Shown here in pieces: positions 42,095 through 51,747 of a DNA stretch of 64,000 nt. The DNA lies in contig CAJTPM010000003.1 of assembly GCA_910578085.1 (NCBI GenBank), forward strand, positions 118,635 through 182,634. Direction: 5' to 3'. This DNA comes from an uncultured Lachnospiraceae bacterium. Lineage in GTDB: Bacteria > Bacillota > Clostridia > Lachnospirales > Lachnospiraceae. A program made the translations under genes and the position numbers. Position 1 is the stretch's first letter. Each line of letters begins with the position of its first letter. Under the pieces are notes generated by a model, which saw only the letters and a list, made by a program, of their open reading frames with translations, had not been told where the DNA came from and ran no database searches.

Positions 42095-45040
42095 ATGGCG
42101 AAAATGAAGGTACATGAACTTGCCAAAGAGCTGGAGATACAGAGCAAGGATATTATTACATACCTGAAAGAAAAGGGTATGGAAGTAAAAGCGGCACAAA
42201 GTTCCATTGAGGATGAAGCGATCGACCTGGTGCGGGGACGGTTTAAAAAAGAGGATAAAGGACAAAAACAAGTGGAAAAAGCGGAAAAGACAATGGAAGC
42301 CGGAGTGGAAAAAAGAGTGTCGGCTGAAAATGTAACAGGGGAGAAGCCGGTGCCGGAGAAAAAAGCTTCAGGTGAGAGACAGGCAGGAAACAGACCTGCT
42401 GAGGGAAGAACGAAAGCAGAAGAACCGGTCAGAAAGAAAAAGAAGATCATTATTATCAATAACTCCGGCAACAGCAAGATGCAGGGGAACAGAGGTAACG
42501 ACAGAAATGCTGCCGGCAGAGGCATAAGAGACAACAGGGAGGGCAGGGATAACAAACGTCCCGCATCCCAGGGACAGGGACGCCCCCAGGGAAATGGGGG
42601 AAGGACTGTGTCTGCGGCGAATCCTTTCAGACCTCTGATCAAGCCCAGCGTAAAACCGAAACCGGTGACAAATGATTTTGGGAACCGCAATCGGATGCAG
42701 ACAGGCAATAAACCTGCGCCGAAGCCGCAGACTCCTGTAAAGGAAGAGGAGATGAAAGTAACGGCAGCGGAGAATAAACCGGTTGTAACCAGGGAAAATC
42801 AGCAAGGCGAAACACCTCGTACGAATAGTGGGGAGAGACGCAGTGACTACAGGAACAATGAAAGAAAAGAGTTCCAGAACAGGGACAACAGAGACAGGCA
42901 GGGTAACAGACAGCCTTCGGGCGGTAAAAATGAAGGCCGCAGGACTGAAGGCGGCAGCCGTCCGGGATATCAGAATAATCAGAAGGGTCAGACTGGCAGC
43001 GGTACTGGTAATAAACCTTTTAATAATAATGGGCGCGGTACTAGACCGGATAGCAGAAACCAGGCTCCCGGAAAACGAGGCATGCAGGGGAAAGGCTTTG
43101 GTATGGATACACAGCCGGCTCCGGCAGAAAAGAGACCGCAGGATGAAAAGCGCCGCGGAAATCAGGACAGAGACAAACGCTCCAGAAAGGATATGATCTA
43201 CGAGGAGGAGGAGAAGACTGCTCTGAAAAATAAGGCGGGACGCTTTATCAAACCGGAGAAGAAAGAGAATGTGGCGGAGGAGCAGATCAAAGTCATTACA
43301 CTGCCGGAGAAGCTGACGATCAAAGAGCTTGCCGACAAGATGAAGATGCAGCCCTCTGTGATCATTAAAAAGCTGTTTCTCGCAGGACAGATCGTGACAT
43401 TGAACACGGAAGTTTCCTATGAGGAAGCGGAGAATATTGCCATCGAATACGAGATCATGTGCGAGAAAGAAGTGCAGGTGGATGTGATCGAGGAGCTGTT
43501 AAAAGAGGAAGAGGAAGATGTAACAAAGATGGTGAAACGTCCTCCGGTAGTCTGTGTCATGGGACACGTTGACCATGGTAAGACTTCCCTTCTGGATGCG
43601 ATCCGGAAAACCAATGTGACGGATAAGGAAGCCGGTGGTATTACTCAGGCCATCGGTGCATATACTGTGAACATTAACAACGCGAAGATCACCTTTTTGG
43701 ATACGCCCGGCCATGAGGCCTTTACAGCAATGCGTATGCGCGGCGCCAACGCGACGGATATTGCGATTCTTGTGATCGCGGCGGATGACGGCGTGATGCC
43801 TCAGACCGTGGAAGCGATCAACCATGCGAAAGCGGCGGGTGTGGAGATCATCGTGGCGGTCAATAAGATCGACAAGCCGGCAGCCAATGTGGATAAAGTG
43901 AAACAGGAGCTGATGGAGTATGAATTAGTTCCAACGGACTGGGGCGGCAGCACAGAGTTTGTGCCGGTGTCGGCCAAGAGCGGAGAAGGTATTGAGGATC
44001 TGCTTGAGACTATCCTGCTGACGGCGGAGATTCTGGAATTAAAGGCAAATAAAAAGAGAAAGGCAAGAGGTCTTGTGATCGAAGCCGAGCTTGATAAGGG
44101 CAGAGGACCTGTGGCAACGATTCTGGTACAGAAGGGAACGCTGAAAATTGGCGATTTTGTGTCGGCCGGAGCAAGCTACGGTAAAGTCAGAGCCATGATC
44201 GACGACAAGGGAAAGCGGGTGAAAGAAGCCGGACCTTCCATGCCGGTGGAGATCCTCGGGCTTTCCGATGTTCCTGTGGCAGGCGAAGTATTCCTTGCGC
44301 ATGAGAGTGATAAGACGGCAAAGAGCTATGCGGAGACCTATCTGTCTCAGCATAAAGAGCAGATGCTGGCGGATACCAGAGTGCGTATGTCTCTGGATGA
44401 TCTGTTCTCCCAGATCAAGGAGGGCGATCTGAAAGAGCTGAATCTTGTGGTGAAGGCGGACGTACAGGGATCTGTGGAAGCGGTGAAACAGAGCCTGTTG
44501 AAGCTCAGCAATGAGGAAGTAATCGTGAAGTGCATCCACGGCGGCGTGGGCGCGATCAATGAGTCCGACGTGACGCTTGCCTCCGCATCCAACGCTATCA
44601 TCATCGGCTTTAATGTGAAGCCGGATGCCCAGGCAAAAGCCACTGCGGAGCGGGAGAAAGTGGATGTGAGACTGTACGATGTCATCTATAAGGCCATCGA
44701 GGATGTGGAACGCGCGATGAAGGGAATGCTGGCGCCGATCTATGAGGAGAAAGTGATCGGTCATGCGGAAGTGCGTCAGATCTTCAAGGCTTCGGCTGTG
44801 GGGAATATCGCCGGCTCCTATGTCCTGGACGGTGAATTTAAGCGTGACAGCAAGATCCGTATCACCCGTGAGGGCGAGCAGATCTACGAAGGACAGCTTG
44901 CTTCGTTAAAGCGGTTTAAGGATGACGTGAAGGAAGTGAGAGCGGGCTACGAGTGCGGTCTTGTGTTCGAGGGCTTTGACCAGATGAAGGAACTGGATAT
45001 CGTGGAAGCTTATATTATGGTGGAAGTGCCGAGAGAGTGA
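42095..45040 (+). CDS. infB: Translation initiation factor IF-2
   Basis: 981 residues. The N-terminal IF2_N domain (KVHELAKELEIQSKDIITYL) is followed by a long low-complexity region rich in Arg, Asn, Gly and Lys (about 75-370), a second IF2_N-like domain, the GTPase domain with GHVDHGKTSL (about residue 489), DTPGHEAF and NKIDKP, then the C-terminal fMet-tRNA-binding domains. It brings fMet-tRNA to the 30S subunit. The linker is longer than in Bacillus IF-2 (about 716 residues in all), a common feature of Lachnospiraceae. AGGAGGGAG precedes the ATG. Confidence 0.97.
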   Translation: MAKMKVHELAKELEIQSKDIITYLKEKGMEVKAAQSSIEDEAIDLVRGRFKKEDKGQKQVEKAEKTMEAGVEKRVSAENVTGEKPVPEKKASGERQAGNRPAEGRTKAEEPVRKKKKIIIINNSGNSKMQGNRGNDRNAAGRGIRDNREGRDNKRPASQGQGRPQGNGGRTVSAANPFRPLIKPSVKPKPVTNDFGNRNRMQTGNKPAPKPQTPVKEEEMKVTAAENKPVVTRENQQGETPRTNSGERRSDYRNNERKEFQNRDNRDRQGNRQPSGGKNEGRRTEGGSRPGYQNNQKGQTGSGTGNKPFNNNGRGTRPDSRNQAPGKRGMQGKGFGMDTQPAPAEKRPQDEKRRGNQDRDKRSRKDMIYEEEEKTALKNKAGRFIKPEKKENVAEEQIKVITLPEKLTIKELADKMKMQPSVIIKKLFLAGQIVTLNTEVSYEEAENIAIEYEIMCEKEVQVDVIEELLKEEEEDVTKMVKRPPVVCVMGHVDHGKTSLLDAIRKTNVTDKEAGGITQAIGAYTVNINNAKITFLDTPGHEAFTAMRMRGANATDIAILVIAADDGVMPQTVEAINHAKAAGVEIIVAVNKIDKPAANVDKVKQELMEYELVPTDWGGSTEFVPVSAKSGEGIEDLLETILLTAEILELKANKKRKARGLVIEAELDKGRGPVATILVQKGTLKIGDFVSAGASYGKVRAMIDDKGKRVKEAGPSMPVEILGLSDVPVAGEVFLAHESDKTAKSYAETYLSQHKEQMLADTRVRMSLDDLFSQIKEGDLKELNLVVKADVQGSVEAVKQSLLKLSNEEVIVKCIHGGVGAINESDVTLASASNAIIIGFNVKPDAQAKATAEREKVDVRLYDVIYKAIEDVERAMKGMLAPIYEEKVIGHAEVRQIFKASAVGNIAGSYVLDGEFKRDSKIRITREGEQIYEGQLASLKRFKDDVKEVRAGYECGLVFEGFDQMKELDIVEAYIMVEVPRE

Positions 45041-45097
45041 TGAGAAGATTTTCTAACCCTGCAAAGTATACAGATTAAAAAACGGATCTCATTCCGG

Positions 45098-45173
45098 AAG
45101 AATGTGCAGAGCACATTCTTTGCAGGGGGCTTATATGCACAGGGGCGCATAAGGAAATCAGTTGCTTCGCAAC
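45098..45173 (+). promoter_or_regulatory. Hairpins in the infB-rbfA gap
   Basis: AAGAATGTGC-AGA-GCACATTCTT (45098-45120) is a perfect 10-bp stem; GTTGC-TTC-GCAAC (45161-45173) follows. No U-run after either, so an mRNA stability or processing role is more likely than termination inside this operon. Confidence 0.5.
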
Positions 45174-45235
45174 ATGCACCCCGCGCGGCGGGCAGGGAAG
45201 ATAAATCCTCTCTGCCCCATTGGGAGGTAATATGA

Positions 45236-45604
45236 ATGAGAAAAAACAGCTTGAAAAATACCCGGATCAACGGTGAGGTACAGCGGGTTCTTGCAGAGAT
45301 CATCCGCAGCGATATTAAGGATCCGAGGATCCATCCGATGACTTCGGTGGTCTCCGTTTCTGTGGCGCCTGATTTAAAGACCTGCAAGGCCTGGATCAGC
45401 GTGCTGGGAGATGAAAAGGCAGTGGAGGATACGCTGGCCGGCTTAAAGAGTGCCGGCGGTTATATCAGAAGAGAACTGGCAAGACAGATCAATCTGCGAA
45501 ACACGCCGGAGATCACCTTTGTAATGGATCAGTCCATTGCTTATGGCGTCGATATGTCCAGAAAGATCGACGAGGTGATGGGAACCCATTCAGCTGAAGA
45601 GTGA
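45236..45604 (+). CDS. rbfA: Ribosome-binding factor A
   Basis: 122 residues, KH-like fold; needed for late 16S rRNA processing in the cold. Family marks: INGEVQRVLAEIIRSDIKDP, HPMTSVVSVSVAPDLK and the C-terminal RNTPEITFVMDQSI. GGGAGG lies about nine bases before the ATG at 45236; another ATG at 45232 is out of frame. It follows infB after 195 bp. Confidence 0.96.
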   Translation: MRKNSLKNTRINGEVQRVLAEIIRSDIKDPRIHPMTSVVSVSVAPDLKTCKAWISVLGDEKAVEDTLAGLKSAGGYIRRELARQINLRNTPEITFVMDQSIAYGVDMSRKIDEVMGTHSAEE

Positions 45605-45638
45605 ATTGGAAAAGATGCGCAGAAGAAAGGAAAGTATC

Positions 45639-46607
45639 ATGAATATTGTAAAAATATGCAAAGATGCGAAAAGGATCGGGATCGGTGGACATATCAGACC
45701 GGATGGTGATTGCGTGGGTTCCTGTCTGGGGCTTTCTCTGTATTTAAAAAAAGTGTTTCCTGAAAAGGAAGTAAAAGTTTTTCTGGAAAAACCGTCAGAT
45801 CATTTTTCCTGTATCAAAGGATTTAAAGACATTGTGATACTGGGGAGAGCCGTGAGGGAAGAGCCTGATTTTGATGTATTTTTTGCCGTGGACTGCGGCA
45901 GTGAGAGATTAGGGGATGCGGAGAGGCTGTTTAAGCAGGCAAAGGTGACAGTTAATATTGATCATCATATCAGCAACGCCGGTGGTACTGGCACCTGCAA
46001 TTATATCGATCCGGAAGCCAGCTCTGCCAGTGAACTGGTGTATGAGCTGATAGAAGAGGATATGCTGGATGCGGATATTGCGGCAGCACTGTATATGGGG
46101 ATCGCACATGATACAGGAGTATTCCGGTATTCCTGCACATCGCCGAAAACAATGCAGGCGGCGGCAAAGCTGATCAGTTTTGGGTTTGATTTTCCGGGAT
46201 TGATCGAAGAGACTTTTTATGAAAAAACGTATGTACAGAATCAGATCATGGGGCGTGCACTGCTTGAAAGTATGATGATTATGAACGGAAGGTGCATCGT
46301 CAGTTACATAGACAGAAAAACCATGGAGTTTTACAAAGTGACAGGGGCTGATCTGGAGGGGATTGTCAGCCAGCTGAAACTGACAAAAGGTGTGGAGTGT
46401 GCGGTGTTTATGTATGAGATCAGGTCACTGCAATATAAAGTGAGTCTGCGCTCATCAGAGAAAGTGGATGTGGCGAAAGTGGCGGAGCTGTTTGGTGGCG
46501 GGGGCCATAAACGGGCTGCGGGGTGTACTATGAACGGAACCTTCCATGATGTGATCAATAATCTGTCGGTACATATGGAAGAACAGCTGGAGGAAGCCGG
46601 TGCTTAA
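45639..46607 (+). CDS. nrnA: DHH-family bifunctional oligoribonuclease/pAp phosphatase
   Basis: 322 residues. DHH phosphoesterase motifs: GHIRPDGDCVGS (motif I), VDCGS (motif II), IDHHISN (DHH motif III), then the DHHA1 domain ending GGGGHKRAAG. It degrades nanoRNAs and dephosphorylates pAp. Start 45639 (MNIVKICK) has GAAAGGAAAG upstream. It overlaps the GTG start of truB by eight bases. Confidence 0.93.
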   Translation: MNIVKICKDAKRIGIGGHIRPDGDCVGSCLGLSLYLKKVFPEKEVKVFLEKPSDHFSCIKGFKDIVILGRAVREEPDFDVFFAVDCGSERLGDAERLFKQAKVTVNIDHHISNAGGTGTCNYIDPEASSASELVYELIEEDMLDADIAAALYMGIAHDTGVFRYSCTSPKTMQAAAKLISFGFDFPGLIEETFYEKTYVQNQIMGRALLESMMIMNGRCIVSYIDRKTMEFYKVTGADLEGIVSQLKLTKGVECAVFMYEIRSLQYKVSLRSSEKVDVAKVAELFGGGGHKRAAGCTMNGTFHDVINNLSVHMEEQLEEAGA

Positions 46608-47565
46608 CGGAATATTGATTGTAAAAAAGGAGAAAGATTTTACCTCCAATGATGTGGTGGCGAAACTCAGAGGGATCTGCCGCCAGAAAAAGATCGGGCA
46701 TACGGGAACCCTGGATCCTAATGCGGAGGGCGTGCTGCCGGTATGTCTCGGAAATGCCACAAAACTCTGCGATATGCTGACTGACCGGAGCAAGGAATAT
46801 GTGGCGGAGATGACACTGGGCATTACTTCTGACACACAGGATATCTGGGGGCGTGTGCTTTCGGACAGCGGCGATAAATGGCAGAAGATACCGATGGAGG
46901 AGATCGAGAGGACGATTCTTTCCTTTCAGGGAAAGCAGATGCAGATACCGCCCATGTATTCGGCGTTGAAGATAAACGGGAAGAGACTTTATGAGCTGGC
47001 CAGGGCCGGCGTGGAAGTGGAGAGGAAGCCCCGGCAAATAGAGATAGAAGAGATAGAGATCATGCCGTCTGCTGATTTTGCCGAAAAAAAGGCTCATCAG
47101 ACGGCATGTTTTTTGACGGAGCCCAGACTGCGAATCAGGGTGGTGTGCTCGAAAGGGACTTATATCCGCACACTTTGTCAGGATATCGGGGAACGGTTAG
47201 GCTGTGGTGCAGTAATGAGTTCTCTTATGCGGACAAGGGTGGGGAATTTTGTGCTGAAAAAGGCTCATACGCTGCCGGAGATCGAAAAGATACGGGATGG
47301 GGCGGGGATCGAGAGTATACTGGTTCCGGTGGACTTTTGCTTTCAGGCATATCCGGCTTTTCAGGTTACACAGGCAGGAGAACGCTTTTTAAGAAACGGG
47401 AATGAATTGAAATTTTCTGTGGTGGAGGGAAACGGTGTCAGTCTGAGAGAGGCCGCGGAGGGAGATCCTTTCCGGGTGTATGACAGGCAGGGGCGTTTCT
47501 GCGGGGTGTATGTGGTGTTGAAGAAGAAGGGCGTTTTAAAGCCCTGGAAGATGTTTCTGCCGTAG
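46600..47565 (+). CDS. truB: tRNA pseudouridine-55 synthase TruB
   Basis: 321 residues; makes the near-universal pseudouridine in the T-loop of tRNAs. The active-site block is KIGHTGTLDPNAEGVLPVCL with catalytic Asp; further marks are MYSALKINGKRLYELAR and CSKGTYIRTLCQDIGE. It starts with GTG inside the end of nrnA, with GGAGG seven bases upstream, so translation is coupled. Confidence 0.95.
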   Translation: MLNGILIVKKEKDFTSNDVVAKLRGICRQKKIGHTGTLDPNAEGVLPVCLGNATKLCDMLTDRSKEYVAEMTLGITSDTQDIWGRVLSDSGDKWQKIPMEEIERTILSFQGKQMQIPPMYSALKINGKRLYELARAGVEVERKPRQIEIEEIEIMPSADFAEKKAHQTACFLTEPRLRIRVVCSKGTYIRTLCQDIGERLGCGAVMSSLMRTRVGNFVLKKAHTLPEIEKIRDGAGIESILVPVDFCFQAYPAFQVTQAGERFLRNGNELKFSVVEGNGVSLREAAEGDPFRVYDRQGRFCGVYVVLKKKGVLKPWKMFLP

Positions 47566-47668
47566 CAGGGATATTTTTCGAACGGCCGGGTACTGGAAAA
47601 TTATGATGTCAGTCCGGGTGGTATGCCGTCTGGTGTGATTAAGAACAGGAACTGTGTGGAGAGTATAA

Positions 47669-48592
47669 ATGCAGATTATTGAAAACGATGCGGCGTTTCA
47701 ATTGGATAAGCCTTCCGCGGTGGCGATCGGGAAGTTTGACGGGATCCACAGGGGGCATCAGAGTCTGTTGCAGCGCGTTTTGGAACAGAAAGAGAAGGGA
47801 CTTCAGGCGGTGGTGTTTACCTTTGCCCCCTCGCCGGCAGCACTTTTTTCCGGGGAAGATATACCGGAGCTGACGACGAAAAGAGAGAAGAGAAAGCTTT
47901 TTGGAGATATGGGGATTGATGTGCTGATTGAATTTCCCCTTAATTTTACGACAGCGGCCACGGAGCCGGAAGAGTTTGTTGAAAAGATACTGGCAGAGCA
48001 GATGAAAACAGCCTATATTGCGGCCGGGGAGGATCTGTCTTTCGGAAAAAAGGGAAGAGGCGATGCGGCGTTACTCCGGCGGATGGCGGGAAGGTTCGGC
48101 TATCGGACGGAGATTATCGAAAAAGTCTGTCTGGAGGGTGTGGAGATCAGTTCCAGCTATGTAAGGGAAGTGATAAGGATCGGCGATATGGAGAAAGCGG
48201 AGCGCCTGATCGGAGAGGCCTACAGTGTGTGCGGCGTCGTGGCTCACGGGAAAAAGCTGGGCAGGAGGTTAGGGATGCCCACGGTGAATCTTCTGCCGGA
48301 AAAAGAAAAGCTGCTGCCGCCCTACGGCGTCTATTTTTCGGAAGTGTCCGTAGGAGAACGGGTTTATAAAGGGACCACCAATATCGGATGCAAGCCTACC
48401 GTCAATGACGAAATGCAGGCCGGTGTGGAGACATATCTCTATGATTTTGCCCAGGATATCTACGGGCGGGAGATTACCGTCAGACTGTTTTCCTTCCACA
48501 GGCCGGAGAAAAAGTTTGATTCCGTGGAGGCTCTTAAGAAACAGATGGCTTCAGATATTGCCCAGGGCCGATACTATGTCCATAGAAAGTGA
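47669..48592 (+). CDS. ribF: Bifunctional riboflavin kinase/FAD synthetase
   Basis: 307 residues. The FAD synthetase domain comes first (IGKFDGIHRGHQSLL nucleotide-binding motif; a second block ISSSYVREVIRIGD), then the riboflavin kinase domain with GRRLGMPTVNL, NIGCKPTVND and VETYLYDF. It converts riboflavin to FMN and FAD. It closes the conserved truB-ribF block. The gap before it (about 100 bp) is too short for an FMN riboswitch and shows none. Confidence 0.95.
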   Translation: MQIIENDAAFQLDKPSAVAIGKFDGIHRGHQSLLQRVLEQKEKGLQAVVFTFAPSPAALFSGEDIPELTTKREKRKLFGDMGIDVLIEFPLNFTTAATEPEEFVEKILAEQMKTAYIAAGEDLSFGKKGRGDAALLRRMAGRFGYRTEIIEKVCLEGVEISSSYVREVIRIGDMEKAERLIGEAYSVCGVVAHGKKLGRRLGMPTVNLLPEKEKLLPPYGVYFSEVSVGERVYKGTTNIGCKPTVNDEMQAGVETYLYDFAQDIYGREITVRLFSFHRPEKKFDSVEALKKQMASDIAQGRYYVHRK

Positions 48593-48635
48593 TATTTGTA
48601 CACAAACAGGCAACGCAGGATGAGGTTTCGTTATC

Positions 48636-50114
48636 ATGAATGGAAATCAGAATCAGAATAATATGGGGGAGCAAATAAAGGACGCACTGGCAGACGCTCT
48701 GCAAAACGGGGATTTTAAGATTCTGAACGACCTTGTCACCCAGACGGTGACAGATACTCTGAATGAAGTGGGAAAGCAGATTGCAGGCGCTGTTCCTTCT
48801 CAGGATATTTCCAGATGGAAGCAGAGGGCCGAGGAGTGGAAAAAGCAGGAAAAGGACCAGAAGGAACTGCAGGAAGAGATGCGACGCAGGCATCAGGAAG
48901 AGCGCAGGAAACAGGAGCAGTTCAGGTATCAGGAAGAATGCAGGCGTCAGGAGGAGCGCAGGCAGCAGGAAGCGTTCCGGAAACAGGAACAGTTCGGGAA
49001 GCAGAAAGAATGCCGGAAAAAGGCGCAGTTTACAGGACAGCAGACTTCTGCGAATCTTCCGGTGGTAAGGAAAAATAGTGTGGGAAAAGTATCGGGTGTT
49101 CTGTATCAGGTGTTTGGAGGCATCGGCGCAGGCATTGCGGGACTGACCATGTTAGGGAGGCTGTTTCTTTTTATGCTCGGCGTATCGGGAACTGTGTCAG
49201 GATGGCTTGTCAATCTGGCGCTTTTGGCAGGTTTTGTCAGTATGATCGAGGCAGGCGTCAGGAAGCGGAAACGATTAAAACGGGCGGACAGATATGTCAG
49301 TCTGTGTGGTCCCAAAATGTATGGGGATATTGAAAAGCTGGCAGAAGAGACAGGCAGAAGCAGCGGCTATGTGAGAAGAGACATCCGAAGGATGTTAAAG
49401 GCGGGAATATTCCCCGAGGGACATTTGGACGAGCAGAAGACTTGTTTCATGTTGAGTGATGCGGTCTACAGGCAGTATCTGGAAGTGGAAAAAAACAGGC
49501 GGATCAGGGAGGAAGAGGAAAAACAGGAAGTCACTCCCGACCATGGATCCGCAGGTCAGGAAGCAGACAGCAAATCAAAAGATAGCGTTTCAGAAAATGA
49601 ACTGAATGCCATGATATCAGAGGGAATGGATTGTATCCACAGGCTGAGAGAGCTGAACGATCACATTGAGGGCGAAGTGATTTCGGACAAACTCTCCCGG
49701 CTGGAGGATCTGCTGACAGAGATCTTCGACAGCGTGCGGGAGCACCCGGAGCAGATGCACCGGATGCACAAACTGATGGATTACTACCTGCCGACCACTC
49801 TGAAACTGGTGGAAGCCTACGAGGAGTTTGACGGGATCAGCGTGCCGGGGGAAGAGGTTGTGCAGGCGAAGGCGGAGATCGAAAAGACTCTGGATACGAT
49901 TAACGAGGCATTTGCGGAACTTTTGAACAACCTGTTTCAGGACGCCGTGTTTGATGCGACCACGGACGCCCAGGTGTTGAAGAGCATGCTGGCGCGGGAA
50001 GGGCTGACGAAGGAGATGGAGCTTTCCGGCGGGGAAGAGATGAGGATGGAACTGACCGGAGCAGGAGAGAAGAGAGACGGGAAGGGGACTGACCAGGACG
50101 GGAGAACGGAGTAA
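48636..50114 (+). CDS. XpaC-like (5-bromo-4-chloroindolyl phosphate hydrolysis family) protein
   Basis: 492 residues. Order: an N-terminal helical part, a Gln/Glu/Arg-rich coiled coil with EECRRQEERRQQEAF-type repeats (about 70-135), two membrane helices (about 160-205), then the XpaC-type domain (ADRYVSLCGPKMYGDIEKLA, SSGYVRRDIRRMLKAG, MDYYLPTTLKLVEAY). XpaC and TelA genes are commonly adjacent; they are linked to toxic-anion or envelope stress, but the biochemical role is unsettled. The next gene is the TelA partner. The acidic, repetitive tail and coiled coil suggest a scaffold at the membrane. Confidence 0.85.
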   Translation: MNGNQNQNNMGEQIKDALADALQNGDFKILNDLVTQTVTDTLNEVGKQIAGAVPSQDISRWKQRAEEWKKQEKDQKELQEEMRRRHQEERRKQEQFRYQEECRRQEERRQQEAFRKQEQFGKQKECRKKAQFTGQQTSANLPVVRKNSVGKVSGVLYQVFGGIGAGIAGLTMLGRLFLFMLGVSGTVSGWLVNLALLAGFVSMIEAGVRKRKRLKRADRYVSLCGPKMYGDIEKLAEETGRSSGYVRRDIRRMLKAGIFPEGHLDEQKTCFMLSDAVYRQYLEVEKNRRIREEEEKQEVTPDHGSAGQEADSKSKDSVSENELNAMISEGMDCIHRLRELNDHIEGEVISDKLSRLEDLLTEIFDSVREHPEQMHRMHKLMDYYLPTTLKLVEAYEEFDGISVPGEEVVQAKAEIEKTLDTINEAFAELLNNLFQDAVFDATTDAQVLKSMLAREGLTKEMELSGGEEMRMELTGAGEKRDGKGTDQDGRTE

Positions 50115-50263
50115 TGTGAGAGGACAGAGCAGGACGCAACATATAGGAGAAGAGAGGCCGTAAAAGGGAACATGAAAAAAACATATCCTGCAGATATGTG
50201 CCTGTGCAATGAATAAAAAAGCAGGCAGGAAAATCTGCAGGCTGCAGAAAGGGCATGGTTATT

Positions 50264-51433
50264 ATGATGGAAAACAACTTGGATGAAATGTTGAAGGAGG
50301 CGCCGACACTGACCTTTGAACCGGATATTTTTTCGGAAAAGAAACAGGTATCCGCGGAGAGTGGGGCGCAGTCCGGTAATGAGGTTTCAGAGAAAGAACC
50401 CGAGGTGGTATTGTCGCCGCAGGAGCAGAAGATGGTGGATGATTTTGCGGCGCAGATCGATATCACCAACACTCAGATGGTGCTGTGCTATGGGGCCGGC
50501 AGCCAGAAAAAGATCGCTGATTTTTCAGAAAATGCTCTGAATAATGTGCGTACGAAGGATATGGGCGAGATCGGCCAGATGCTCACGGAGGTAGTGGGGG
50601 AACTGAAAAATTTTGAGGAGGAAGAGGAGAAGGGATTTCTCGGAATATTCAAAAAAAGCAGCAACAGACTGAGCAATATGAAAGCGAAGTATGATAAAGC
50701 GGAAGTTAATATCAATAAGATCGTCAAAGTGCTGGAAAATCACCAGGTGACTCTTTTAAAAGATGTGGCAATGCTTGACAAGATGTATGAACTGAACCTG
50801 AACTATTTCAAGGAACTGTCCATGTATATTCTGGCAGGTAAGAGGAAGCTTACACAGGCGAGAAACGCGGAACTGCCGAAATTGCTTGAAAAAGCGGAGA
50901 GAAGCGGTCTGCCGGAGGATACCCAGGCGGCAAAGGATTATGCAGCCATGTGCGAGCGCTTTGAGAAAAAGATCTATGATCTGGAACTGACCAGGGCGGT
51001 GTCCATGCAGATGGCGCCCCAGATCCGTCTGATTCAGGGAAACGATACGGCCATGTCGGAGAAGATACAGTCCACGTTGGTGAATACCATCCCCCTGTGG
51101 AAAAGCCAGATGGTGATCGCCATCGGGGCGGAGCATTCCGGCCAGGCGGCAAGAGCCCAGCGGGAAGTGACGGACATGACCAACGAGCTGCTGAAGAAGA
51201 ATGCGGAGAAGCTTAAGATGGCAACCATTGAGACAGCCAGAGAAAATGAGCGGGGCATCGTGGATATTGAGACGCTGACCGCAACGAATCAGACGTTGAT
51301 CAGCACGCTGGATGAGGTGATCAAAATACAGGAGGAAGGCCGTGCCAAAAGAAGGAGCGCGGAAACGGAGCTTAAGAGGATCGAGGATGAGATGCGTCAG
51401 AAACTGCTTGCCATGAGCCGGACATCTGCATGA
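50264..51433 (+). CDS. TelA-like toxic anion resistance protein
   Basis: 389 residues, soluble and mostly alpha-helical. Family marks include QKMVDDFAAQIDITNTQMVLCYG, the middle LERAEKSGL-like KLLEKAERSGLPED and late TLISTLDEVIKIQEEGRAKR. TelA/KlaA proteins are associated with tellurite or lantibiotic resistance; the mechanism is not known. The ATG at 50264 was preferred because AAAGGG lies ten bases upstream; ATGs at 50255 and 50267 are in frame too. Forms an operon with the XpaC-like gene 150 bp before. Confidence 0.88.
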   Translation: MMENNLDEMLKEAPTLTFEPDIFSEKKQVSAESGAQSGNEVSEKEPEVVLSPQEQKMVDDFAAQIDITNTQMVLCYGAGSQKKIADFSENALNNVRTKDMGEIGQMLTEVVGELKNFEEEEEKGFLGIFKKSSNRLSNMKAKYDKAEVNINKIVKVLENHQVTLLKDVAMLDKMYELNLNYFKELSMYILAGKRKLTQARNAELPKLLEKAERSGLPEDTQAAKDYAAMCERFEKKIYDLELTRAVSMQMAPQIRLIQGNDTAMSEKIQSTLVNTIPLWKSQMVIAIGAEHSGQAARAQREVTDMTNELLKKNAEKLKMATIETARENERGIVDIETLTATNQTLISTLDEVIKIQEEGRAKRRSAETELKRIEDEMRQKLLAMSRTSA

Positions 51434-51444
51434 GATCCCTGTGA

Positions 51445-51500
51445 TTTCCCTGCCGCAGGGAAAATCTGCCGATGATTTTCAGTCTGTATGACTTTTTTTG
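51445..51500 (+). terminator. Terminator region after telA
   Basis: A perfect stem TTTCCCTG-CCG-CAGGGAAA (51445-51463) is followed by a small stem AGTC/GACT that runs into seven T residues (51481-51500). Confidence 0.6.
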
Positions 51501-51529
51501 TTGAAAGAAGTCGACAAACAGGTTATAAT
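51501..51529 (+). promoter_or_regulatory. Strong promoter of the Na/Pi cotransporter gene
   Basis: TTGAAA (51501-51506), a 17-bp spacer and consensus TATAAT (51524-51529). Transcription should begin near 51536, giving a ~210-nt leader. Confidence 0.82.
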
Positions 51530-51546
51530 GTACGCGTATGCAATGA

Positions 51547-51672
51547 GCAGTGCCAACAAAGACGAATCTAAATTTTCGTCATGCTTGCATGTAAGAAAAT
51601 TTAGATTTGGCTTTGTTGATAGGGCGAAGCCCGCGAGTTCGGAAAATCGAAGATTTTGCGAACTTGCACTGC
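51547..51672 (+). promoter_or_regulatory. Highly folded 5' leader (or inverted-repeat element) before the Na/Pi cotransporter
   Basis: Within the leader: hairpin 1 with 24-nt arms, 22 of 24 complementary (51554-51577 / 51595-51618), its loop holding ATGC-TT-GCAT; hairpin 2 GGGC-GAA-GCCC (51622-51632); hairpin 3 with 16-nt arms, 14 complementary, and a GAA loop (51633-51648 / 51652-51667); and a closing stem GCAGTGC / GCACTGC (51547-51553 / 51666-51672) that competes for two bases with hairpin 3. The whole could form a four-way junction. It matches no riboswitch class I know; a REP/MITE-like repeat is the alternative. Confidence 0.6.
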
Positions 51673-51747
51673 GGGGTAGAACTGCAGGTGAGAGGAGAAA
51701 GAAGCCGCATATGCACACTGCGGGACAGGGATACAGGGGAGGAAAAT

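Noticed and set aside
47566..47668. FMN riboswitch before ribF
   Set aside because: The gap is about 100 bp and shows none of the conserved RFN helices.
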